5,169 nucleotides of DNA from CAIKZJ01 sp964626015. GTDB lineage: Bacteria; Bacteroidota; Ignavibacteria; Tepidaquicellales; Tepidaquicellaceae. The notes under the pieces were generated by a model. The model made no database searches, was not told the origin of the DNA, and saw only the letters and a program-made list of their open reading frames with translations. The position numbers and the translations under genes were made by a program. Positions 1 through 5,169 of this stretch are shown here, in pieces; position 1 is the stretch's first letter, and each line of letters starts with the position of its first letter. The stretch lies in the NCBI GenBank assembly GCA_964626015.1, contig CAZVCC010000109.1, positions 1 to 5,169 of the forward strand. The letters are read 5' to 3'.

Positions 1-178
1 AATAATAATTTTTTTGCAGCTATGGATTAATAAATAAAATTCTAAATATTTTAAGGTCAGGCAATAATACAAGAATATCTAAATTATAAAGTAAAAAAGA
101 ACATCAAAAGTTGTATTTCAATTAATGTATATGATATTTGATAAAATTCTCTTAAATTATAATTAATTAAAATCTACT
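1..178. other. AT-rich leader, no gene recognised
   Basis: No supportable gene lies here. Two + strand frames are open from the left edge and close almost at once, at TAA 28-30 and TAA 35-37. One of them could be the last codons of an upstream gene; the second would end in the hydrophobic stretch IIIFLQLWINK, but this is too short to call. The rest is very A/T-rich and holds a 10-base direct repeat, TAAATTATAA, at 80-89 and 153-162, which may be chance at this composition. The candidate promoter at 111-140 is listed separately. No tRNA, riboswitch or strong hairpin is visible. Confidence 0.6.
111..140 (+). promoter_or_regulatory. Candidate Bacteroidota-type promoter for the GT4 gene
   Basis: TTG at 111-113 is followed after 19 bases by GATATTTG at 133-140. 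Known Bacteroidota promoters have a -33 TTTG/TTG element about 19-21 bases before a -7 TAnnTTTG; here the -7 box misses only its first T and the -33 element has GTTG rather than TTTG. Transcription would begin about 30 bases before the ATG at 179. The position is sensible, but motifs this degenerate occur by chance in AT-rich DNA, and the taxon is itself inferred. Confidence 0.3.
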
Positions 179-1324
179 ATGCCCAACATAGTTTCTCCAA
201 AAAACAAGATAAAGATACTTGAGACAATACGCCAAGGAAACATTGGCGGAGGTGAGTCGCATGTATTAGATCTTGTTTTGAATTTAAATAAGGAAATATT
301 TGAACCAGTAATATTATCTTTCACAGACGGTCCGATGGTTGAAAAGCTGAGAAGTTCATGTATTAAAACATACGTGGTTCATACAGAAAAGCCATTTGAT
401 AAGGGAGTAAGGGGTAAGGTGGGCGATATTTTTGATAAGGAAAAGTTTGACCTAATTCATGCACATGGGACACGTGCATTTTCGAATACTTATTATAATG
501 CTATACAGAGAAAAGTACCAATAATATACACTGTTCATGGCTGGTCATTTCATCAGGATCAGAACTTCTTAATAAAGAAGCTAAGGATAATGTCAGAAAG
601 GTTTTTAATAAAAAGAGCTGATCTGACAATCGTTGTATCGGAAGCTAATATGCGCGATGGGATTAAGCATTGCGGAATGAAACGATATAAATTGGTTCAT
701 AATGGTATAAACCTTGAAAAATTTAATCCAGACAAGAATTATCCAGACATTAAGGTGGAATTAGGAATTCCTGCCGGTAAGACAACCGCTGCTTTTATTG
801 TCAGAATGACAAAGCAAAAAGATCCTTTCACTGTGATAAGAGCTGCAGCGTTAACAGCAAAAAAATCAAAGGATATTTATTTTTTAATGATTGGAGACGG
901 AGATTTAAAAGATGATGCGATTAAACTTGCGAAAGAATTAGGTTTGGATGAGACTGTAATAAGATTTCACAAATTTAGGCAAGATGTTCCCTCTGTTTTA
1001 AATGCTATTGACATATATGTATTACCATCTTTATGGGAAGGGCTACCGATAGGACTGATAGAAGCAATGGGAATGAAAAAAGCAGTAATTGCTACACCGG
1101 CAGACGGTACAAAAGAAGTGATTCGGGACGGTGAAAACGGTTTGGTGGTCTCATTTGAGAATCCTCAAGCATTATCGGAAGCAATATTATCATTTCATAA
1201 AGACGAAAAACTGAGAAAGACATGTGAATCAAACGGAAGGATTATTGTCGAAAGAGATTTTGAACTGCATAAAATGGTACAAATAATTGAAGATATTTAT
1301 TTGAATTTATATAATAAGGATTGA
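179..1324 (+). CDS. Glycosyltransferase family 4 (GT-B fold)
   Basis: This is a cytoplasmic or membrane-associated retaining glycosyltransferase that would move a sugar from a nucleotide donor to a growing polysaccharide repeat unit; donor and acceptor cannot be read from the sequence. At 381 residues it has the usual length for a two-domain GT-B enzyme. The N-terminal acceptor domain shows the glycine-rich GGGES loop (23-27), HAHG (94-97) and TVHG (118-121). VVSEA (152-156) and HNGI (174-177) lie near the domain junction. The C-terminal donor domain has RMTKQKD (209-215, the place of the usual GRLxxxKG), GDG (239-241) and the E-x7-E signature EGLPIGLIE (287-295), followed by DGENG (317-321). 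ATG 179 is the first start in frame and sits just before the first beta strand (KIKILETI); no Shine-Dalgarno is visible. It leads the three-gene unit, and its TGA overlaps the possible TTG start of the flippase. Family assignment is secure, specificity unknown. Confidence 0.93.
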   Translation: MPNIVSPKNKIKILETIRQGNIGGGESHVLDLVLNLNKEIFEPVILSFTDGPMVEKLRSSCIKTYVVHTEKPFDKGVRGKVGDIFDKEKFDLIHAHGTRAFSNTYYNAIQRKVPIIYTVHGWSFHQDQNFLIKKLRIMSERFLIKRADLTIVVSEANMRDGIKHCGMKRYKLVHNGINLEKFNPDKNYPDIKVELGIPAGKTTAAFIVRMTKQKDPFTVIRAAALTAKKSKDIYFLMIGDGDLKDDAIKLAKELGLDETVIRFHKFRQDVPSVLNAIDIYVLPSLWEGLPIGLIEAMGMKKAVIATPADGTKEVIRDGENGLVVSFENPQALSEAILSFHKDEKLRKTCESNGRIIVERDFELHKMVQIIEDIYLNLYNKD

Positions 1325-2664
1325 GTTTTGTAAAGGATTCATATTGGATGAAATCAGGTATCTTTATGCTTCTAAACAGGATTACTGATTTTCTTGCAGG
1401 GTTTGGTACTTTTTTAATTCTAGTTAGAATACTGCCTAAAGAGGACCTCGGTGTTTGGGTTCTATACGTTACTGTAGGGAATTTACTCGATTTCACAAGA
1501 TACGCTTTTGTACAGAATGCTTTTGTAAAATATTCTGTTGCAGCCAGCGGGGAAGAGTATAAGAAAATACTTAATGCTTCGTTTTTTCTAAACGCAGTAA
1601 CGACAGGAATTTCGATGATATTGCTTTTATCTTTTGGTGGTTTACTGAGTAAAATTTGGGCTTCAGAGAATTTACAGTATTTGCTTTATTTATATGCTAT
1701 ATTAATGTTAATCTACATGCCGTTTACACAGTCAATAGTTATAATGCAATCAAAATTCAACTTCAAGAATATTTTTTACTCTCAATTCTTGAATAACGTA
1801 GGTTTTTTTATTTCTATTCTTTTTATTTATATATTTTCTGTAAAGGTAAATCTGTATCAATTAGCGGGTTTACAAATTTTATTTGCATTACTTGCTGCAT
1901 TTTTAGCTTATCTTTTAGTCAGAAAGCATTTCAATATTTCAGCAAAGGTAGACCGAGAATGGGTAAAAAAATTATTTAGATTCGGAAAATTTGTGTTCGG
2001 AACGACGATTACATCAACAGTAGCTAACAGTATGGATAAGTTTTTAATCGGAGGAATATTGAACACTTCGGAAGTTGCTACATTTAACACTTCGACCCGA
2101 GTTTTAAATTTAATAGATGTACCTCTTTTTTCGATATCATCAATTGTGTTTCCGAAGAGTGCAGAAAGAATAGAAAAAGACGGTAAGCAGGCAGTAAAAT
2201 ACTTGTATGAAAGGTCTATAGGGCTTATGCTGGCAATGGCAGTGCCATTTGTAGTGTTATGTTTCATATTTGCAGAGCAAATAATACTGATTATTGCCGG
2301 GAAAGATTATCTTGATGCGGTTCCACTTTTAAGAATTGTTATATTTCTGAGTTTATTAAAACCGTTCGACAGACAATCAGGTTCATTTTTAGACGCGATT
2401 GGAAAGCCTAATTATAATTTTTATACGGTAATAGTTAATTTTGTTATAACAATTACAATAATGTACTTTGCATTGACCTATTACGGGGTTTTCGGTGCTG
2501 CAATAGGTTTGCTTGTATCACTATTTATTGCTGTTGTTATTACCCATGTGATATTGTACAAGCTTTTAAGAATAAATCCATTTAACACTTTTATTTATGC
2601 ATATCGATTTTATGTAGATGGTTTACAAATTTTAAAAGTACGTTTTAAAAAATTAAAAGGTTGA
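1321..2664 (+). CDS. Wzx-type polysaccharide flippase (MOP superfamily membrane protein)
   Basis: This is an inner-membrane transporter that probably flips a lipid-linked oligosaccharide from the cytoplasmic to the outer face. The 447 residues carry about twelve hydrophobic helices, at roughly 14-37, 40-58, 85-108, 117-140, 153-173, 178-201, 222-247, 262-281, 300-325, 333-350, 367-387 and 389-416, with a basic tail (RFKKLKG). The N-terminal pattern LVRILPKEDLGVW (34-46) is typical of the polysaccharide-export branch of the MATE/MOP superfamily. The start is uncertain. TTG 1321 overlaps the upstream stop by four bases and keeps residues before the first helix (SYWMKSG) that resemble the family's usual beginning; AAGGA at 1316-1320 directly abuts it, too close for a normal Shine-Dalgarno. 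ATG 1348 is the alternative, with AAAGGA at 1332-1337 ten bases upstream, and would shorten the protein by nine residues. Its place between two glycosyltransferases supports the role; the substrate is unknown. Confidence 0.9.
   Translation: MSFVKDSYWMKSGIFMLLNRITDFLAGFGTFLILVRILPKEDLGVWVLYVTVGNLLDFTRYAFVQNAFVKYSVAASGEEYKKILNASFFLNAVTTGISMILLLSFGGLLSKIWASENLQYLLYLYAILMLIYMPFTQSIVIMQSKFNFKNIFYSQFLNNVGFFISILFIYIFSVKVNLYQLAGLQILFALLAAFLAYLLVRKHFNISAKVDREWVKKLFRFGKFVFGTTITSTVANSMDKFLIGGILNTSEVATFNTSTRVLNLIDVPLFSISSIVFPKSAERIEKDGKQAVKYLYERSIGLMLAMAVPFVVLCFIFAEQIILIIAGKDYLDAVPLLRIVIFLSLLKPFDRQSGSFLDAIGKPNYNFYTVIVNFVITITIMYFALTYYGVFGAAIGLLVSLFIAVVITHVILYKLLRINPFNTFIYAYRFYVDGLQILKVRFKKLKG
2655..2660 (+). 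promoter_or_regulatory. Ribosome binding site favouring the ATG at 2667
   Basis: AAAAGG ends six bases before ATG 2667, good Shine-Dalgarno spacing and the best-placed such site in the window. It lies inside the last codons of the flippase gene. It argues for ATG 2667 over TTG 2661, which the same purine run directly abuts. Confidence 0.4.
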
Positions 2665-2666
2665 AA

Positions 2667-3542
2667 ATGGGCAAATTCTTTTTACCATCATGGTTAAAAA
2701 ATCATTTATTCACTTACAATAATATAAATGATGTATCGCAAGATAAGATTGACAGAATAAAAGAAGGTTTGAACAGATTAAAATCAGATACGCCTGATGT
2801 TTCGATAGTTATTCCAGTCTGGAACGAAGAGAATAATATACTCAGGACTTTATCTTCTATTTCCGAAATTAGAACAAATTACGAATGTGAACTGATTTTG
2901 GTTAACAACAATTCTACGGACGATACTCAGGGTGTAATTGACTTATTAGGAGTACGTTCTGTATTTGAAAAAGAGCAGGGTATTGCACATGCAAGGACAG
3001 CGGGGCTTAAGGCTGCGAGAGGTAAATATCATCTGTGTGCAGATGCTGATACTTTTTATCCTCCTAAATGGGTTGATGCGATGGTTGAAGTTTTGAAAGA
3101 AGAAAATGTTGTATGCGTTTACGGTAAATATTCATTTGTACCTCCTGAGAATACAAAAAGATTCGGTTTAGCAATATATGAATCGATATCTGAGATATTA
3201 TTCTTATTGAGAAAAAGGGGGCATGAATATATTAATGTACTTGGTTTCAATTTTGGATTTATAACTGAACTCGGAAGGAATATAGACGGTTTTAGGATGG
3301 AAAAATCAAGAAAAGGAGAGAACATAAAGGGTAGTTCTGATTACGTACAAGCGAGTGAAGACGGAATGATGGCTATGAGGATAAGTGAATTCGGGAGAAT
3401 AAAAAGAGTGAAATCTGAAAAAGCCCGTGCATGGACGGGTACGAGAAGGTTGTTAAAGGATGGAAGTCTTGCAAAAGCCTTTAAAAACAGAGTAAAAACT
3501 CAGAGCGGAAGATTATTAGAATACATAAAGGGAAAGAAGTAA
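2667..3542 (+). CDS. Glycosyltransferase family 2 (GT-A fold)
   Basis: This is an inverting, nucleotide-sugar-dependent glycosyltransferase, probably adding one sugar to the lipid-linked repeat unit in the cytoplasm. Numbering from ATG 2667 (291 residues), the GT-A domain starts after a 40-residue leader: VSIVIPVWNEENNI (45-58) is the first nucleotide-binding strand and loop, VNNNSTDDT (79-87) the second conserved block, and DAD (126-128) the metal-binding DxD motif. SEDGMMAMRI (230-239) carries the acidic pair usually found near the catalytic base. I see no clear membrane helix; FGLAIYESISEILFLL (about 166-181) is moderately hydrophobic and may be an amphipathic interface. TTG 2661 would add two residues and overlap the flippase stop as TTGA; ATG 2667 is preferred because AAAAGG lies six bases upstream. 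It is the last gene of the tight unit. Its TAA runs straight into the hairpin-rich gap. Family certain; sugar donor not predictable, though UDP-xylose from the downstream enzyme is possible. Confidence 0.92.
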   Translation: MGKFFLPSWLKNHLFTYNNINDVSQDKIDRIKEGLNRLKSDTPDVSIVIPVWNEENNILRTLSSISEIRTNYECELILVNNNSTDDTQGVIDLLGVRSVFEKEQGIAHARTAGLKAARGKYHLCADADTFYPPKWVDAMVEVLKEENVVCVYGKYSFVPPENTKRFGLAIYESISEILFLLRKRGHEYINVLGFNFGFITELGRNIDGFRMEKSRKGENIKGSSDYVQASEDGMMAMRISEFGRIKRVKSEKARAWTGTRRLLKDGSLAKAFKNRVKTQSGRLLEYIKGKK

Positions 3543-3582
3543 TTAGATTATTTCATTCTAAAATGAAAAGCTAAATCTGATT
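3541..3582 (+). terminator. Candidate transcript-end hairpin after the GT2 gene
   Basis: From the stop codon onward, 3541-3549 can pair with 3574-3582 (nine pairs, one T-G wobble), enclosing a perfect seven-pair stem of TTTCATT (3551-3557) with AATGAAA (3562-3568) around loop CTAA. The stem is long but almost all A-U, and no T-run follows, so it is not a standard intrinsic terminator. It could mark the transcript end, protect the 3' end, or be read through into the next gene. Confidence 0.3.
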
Positions 3583-3610
3583 AGATTTGATGGATTTATT
3601 AAGATAAATC
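3551..3610. repeat. Three evenly spaced perfect inverted repeats
   Basis: Three small perfect inverted repeats follow each other: TTTCATT/AATGAAA (3551-3568, loop CTAA), AAATCT/AGATTT (3573-3588, loop GATT) and GATTTAT/ATAAATC (3593-3610, loop TAAG). Every loop is four bases, and the two spacers (AGCT and GATG) are also four bases. The arms differ between units, so this is a repeat of shape rather than of sequence. It may act as RNA hairpins between two transcription units or as protein-binding DNA palindromes. The pairing is read directly; any role is inference. Confidence 0.6.
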
Positions 3611-3720
3611 GCGAAAGTTTTAAAAAATAGTAATAAACAAAATGTAAAGTTTTCTGTAAAGACTTTCAAGAAGAAATACATTAAATTGAGAAAAAGTATT
3701 AAATTTAAACTTAACAGATT
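3611..3720. other. AT-rich upstream region of the UDP-xylose synthase gene
   Basis: No gene is visible. An imperfect 12-base tandem repeat lies at 3643-3654 and 3655-3666; both copies begin TGTAAAG and 9 of 12 positions match. No convincing promoter stands close to the ATG at 3721: TAAATTTA (3700-3707) approaches a Bacteroidota -7 box but has no TTG at the right distance. A perfect TAnnTTTG, TAGATTTG at 3582-3589, lies further upstream inside the second hairpin, also without a matching -33 element. No Shine-Dalgarno precedes the ATG. Confidence 0.5.
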
Positions 3721-4674
3721 ATGGACTTAGAAGGGAAAAAGGTACTAATAACAGGTGGAGCCGGATTTCTCGGTTCTCATTTGTGCGATCGTTTCATTAA
3801 AGTGGGATGTCATGTAATAGCAATGGATAATCTAAGCACTGGGACATTGAATAACATTGAACATTTATTCCCGTTAAAGAATTTTGAATTTTATTTTTAT
3901 GACGTTACAAAATTTGTTCACATACCGGGAAAACTTGATTACATACTTCATTTTGCATCGCCTGCAAGCCCAATTGATTATTTGAAAATGCCTATTCAGA
4001 CTCTTAAAGTAGGTTCACTGGGTACTCATAATCTGCTTGGACTCGCAAAGGAAAAGAAGTCCAGATTTTTAATTGCATCAACATCAGAGATATACGGAGA
4101 TCCCGACGTACATCCTCAAACAGAGGATTATTGGGGAAGTGTTAATCCTATCGGTCCAAGAGGAGTCTATGATGAAGCAAAAAGATTCATGGAAGCAATT
4201 ACGATGGCTTATCACACTTTTCATGGAATTGATACAAGGATAGTCAGAATTTTTAACACTTACGGTCCGCGAATGAGGTTAGATGATGGAAGAGCGTTAC
4301 CAGCATTCATGAAACAAGCTATTGAAGGGCATGACATAACGGTATTTGGAGATGGAAGCCAGACCAGATCATTCTGTTTTGTGTCGGATTTGATTGAAGG
4401 TATATACAGACTACTTTTAAGCGATTATGTGTTTCCAGTTAATATTGGGAATCCGAACGAAATAACGATAAGACAATTTGCTGAGGAAATTATAAAACTG
4501 ACCGGGACAGATCAGAAAATTGTTTATAAGGAATTACCAACGGATGACCCCAAACAAAGACAACCTGATATTACAAAAGCAAAAGATATACTTGGCTGGA
4601 GTCCGAAAGTTGACAGAGCAGAAGGTCTCAAGATTACTTACAACCATTTTATGAAAGTATTGGGTAGAATATAG
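3721..4674 (+). CDS. uxs: UDP-glucuronate decarboxylase (UDP-xylose synthase)
   Basis: This extended short-chain dehydrogenase/reductase converts UDP-glucuronate to UDP-xylose and CO2 through a 4-keto intermediate, recycling bound NAD+. The cytoplasmic product feeds xylose into surface glycans. At 317 residues it is a complete catalytic domain with no membrane anchor, unlike animal UXS1. Visible motifs are the NAD-binding TGGAGFLG (11-18), the acidic D36 ending the second strand, FASPASPIDY (78-87), ASTSEIYGDPDVHPQ (119-133) with the catalytic Thr/Ser and Glu, the YxxxK pair Y150 and K154 (YDEAKR), RIFNTYGPRM (176-185), SQTRSF (213-218) and DDPKQRQPDITKAK (275-288) before LGW. The FASPASP, TSE-YGDP and QTR-F blocks match what I recall of animal UXS1 closely and separate it from dTDP-glucose dehydratases and 4-epimerases. 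ATG 3721 lies six codons before the first strand. The partial gene starts four bases after its TAG, so the two are probably cotranscribed. UDP-glucose dehydrogenase, the source of its substrate, is not in the window. Confidence 0.95.
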   Translation: MDLEGKKVLITGGAGFLGSHLCDRFIKVGCHVIAMDNLSTGTLNNIEHLFPLKNFEFYFYDVTKFVHIPGKLDYILHFASPASPIDYLKMPIQTLKVGSLGTHNLLGLAKEKKSRFLIASTSEIYGDPDVHPQTEDYWGSVNPIGPRGVYDEAKRFMEAITMAYHTFHGIDTRIVRIFNTYGPRMRLDDGRALPAFMKQAIEGHDITVFGDGSQTRSFCFVSDLIEGIYRLLLSDYVFPVNIGNPNEITIRQFAEEIIKLTGTDQKIVYKELPTDDPKQRQPDITKAKDILGWSPKVDRAEGLKITYNHFMKVLGRI

Positions 4675-4678
4675 GTTA

Positions 4679-5169
4679 GTGGCAAGAGAATTGAAAGATA
4701 AAGATGAGCTTAAAGACAATAATGAGATTGAGAAAAGTATTGCTCAGTTCGATAGGTTAAATTTTGAGAGCAAGGAACCGCTTGATGAAAAATTGAATGA
4801 ACTTATTGAGCTTTTAGAAACAAGTGAGTTAGACAGTGATAAGGCACAGGAATATTTGAACAGAATTGAAAACTGTATTAAGAATCAGTCATTAAAGAAC
4901 AAATTTGAAAGATTCAAGGACGTTGCAAAGGATGAGGATATTTCCAGAGACAGAATGCTTAACGAATTTGAATTTTTGTTATCATCGAGTGATTTAAACA
5001 GTGAAGATGCTTACAAATATTTAAAGAAAGAAAAGCATAAAATTTTCATTTTAAGCATACTCGGAATACTTTTTATAATTCTCGGATTAGGAATGATTAT
5101 ACTTCCCGCACCACAAAACTTCGAAATGTTTACAATTTTTTATTTCACGAGAGATGACGGTATTACTTT
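4679..5169 (+). CDS. Unrecognised membrane protein with duplicated N-terminal motif (partial)
   Basis: I do not recognise this gene. It opens with GTG four bases after the uxs stop and stays open for 163 codons to the window edge, so the C-terminus is missing. The frame is closed upstream by TGA 4652-4654; GTG 4679 is the only plausible early start, because the first in-frame ATG (4955) would remove 92 residues including one repeat copy. Residues 1-120 are highly charged, rich in Glu, Lys and Asp, and probably helical. Residues 36-60 and 91-115 align without gaps (about 12 of 25 identical), sharing LNE, LL, S-x-L-x-S, A and YL. Residues 122-142 form one hydrophobic helix, followed by PAPQNFEMFTIFYFTRDDGI, which looks conserved in character and may lead into a second helix. 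The likely topology is a cytoplasmic domain anchored by helices. Position suggests cotranscription with uxs, but a polysaccharide role is not shown. Confidence 0.75.
   Translation, partial: MARELKDKDELKDNNEIEKSIAQFDRLNFESKEPLDEKLNELIELLETSELDSDKAQEYLNRIENCIKNQSLKNKFERFKDVAKDEDISRDRMLNEFEFLLSSSDLNSEDAYKYLKKEKHKIFILSILGILFIILGLGMIILPAPQNFEMFTIFYFTRDDGIT

Noticed and set aside
1..37. Possible C-terminus of an upstream gene, ending at TAA 28-30 or TAA 35-37
   Set aside because: Only 9-11 codons are visible and two frames compete, so neither can be called.
1242..1496. Minus-strand open frame of 84 codons across the GT4-flippase junction
   Set aside because: It lies opposite two well-supported genes, has no family motif, and its composition is that of a shadow frame.
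1908..2267. Minus-strand open frame of 119 codons inside the flippase gene
   Set aside because: The sense strand encodes clear membrane helices of a known family here; the antisense product has no recognisable domain.
3119..3325. Minus-strand open frame of 68 codons inside the GT2 gene
   Set aside because: Fully contained opposite a strong GT2 domain, with no motif or start signal.
3582..3589. Perfect TAnnTTTG box (TAGATTTG) as a uxs promoter
   Set aside because: No TTG lies 19-21 bases upstream and the box falls within hairpin 2, so the match may be incidental.
3541..3720. CRISPR array or small insertion element in the intergenic gap
   Set aside because: The hairpin arms differ in sequence, there are no repeat-spacer units, and no transposase or terminal inverted repeats are seen.
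3721..4674. dTDP-glucose 4,6-dehydratase or UDP-glucose 4-epimerase instead of UDP-xylose synthase
   Set aside because: The FASPASP, TSEIYGDPDVHPQ and SQTRSF blocks are those of UDP-glucuronate decarboxylases.
4534..4719. Minus-strand open frame of 61 codons over the end of uxs
   Set aside because: It overlaps conserved uxs codons (DDPKQRQPDI region) and the start of the next gene, with no support of its own.

Overview
The window is AT-rich (about two-thirds A+T by eye) and reads as part of a bacterial surface-polysaccharide locus. All five genes lie on the + strand. TGA, TAA and TAG all end genes and Trp is TGG, so the ordinary bacterial code applies. Most starts lack a good Shine-Dalgarno sequence, and a possible Bacteroidota-style promoter (TTG, 19 bp, near-TAnnTTTG) precedes the first gene. 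With the look of the proteins, this suggests Bacteroidota or a relative in the FCB group (for example Ignavibacteria/Chlorobi). That placement is inference.

Layout: 1-178 is non-coding, with a candidate promoter. 179-3542 is a tight three-gene unit: a GT4 glycosyltransferase, a 12-helix Wzx-type polysaccharide flippase, and a GT2 glycosyltransferase. Each junction is a stop codon overlapping a possible TTG start (TTGA). A 178-base gap (3543-3720) follows. It opens with three evenly spaced small hairpins, each with a four-base loop, and also holds an imperfect 12-base tandem repeat. Next come a UDP-glucuronate decarboxylase (UDP-xylose synthase, 3721-4674) and, four bases later, the start of an unrecognised membrane protein. 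That last gene begins with GTG, runs off the window end, and carries an internal duplication of about 25 residues.

How the genes fit together: UDP-xylose synthase makes UDP-xylose in the cytoplasm from UDP-glucuronate. The GT4 and GT2 enzymes probably add sugars to a lipid-linked oligosaccharide on the inner face of the membrane, and the flippase moves it across. No polymerase, ligase, initiating phosphoglycosyltransferase or UDP-glucose dehydrogenase is present, so the locus must extend beyond the window or use genes elsewhere. The families are ordinary. The least explained items are the hairpin array at 3541-3610 and the repeat-bearing protein at the right edge. I see no evidence for a wholly new system.
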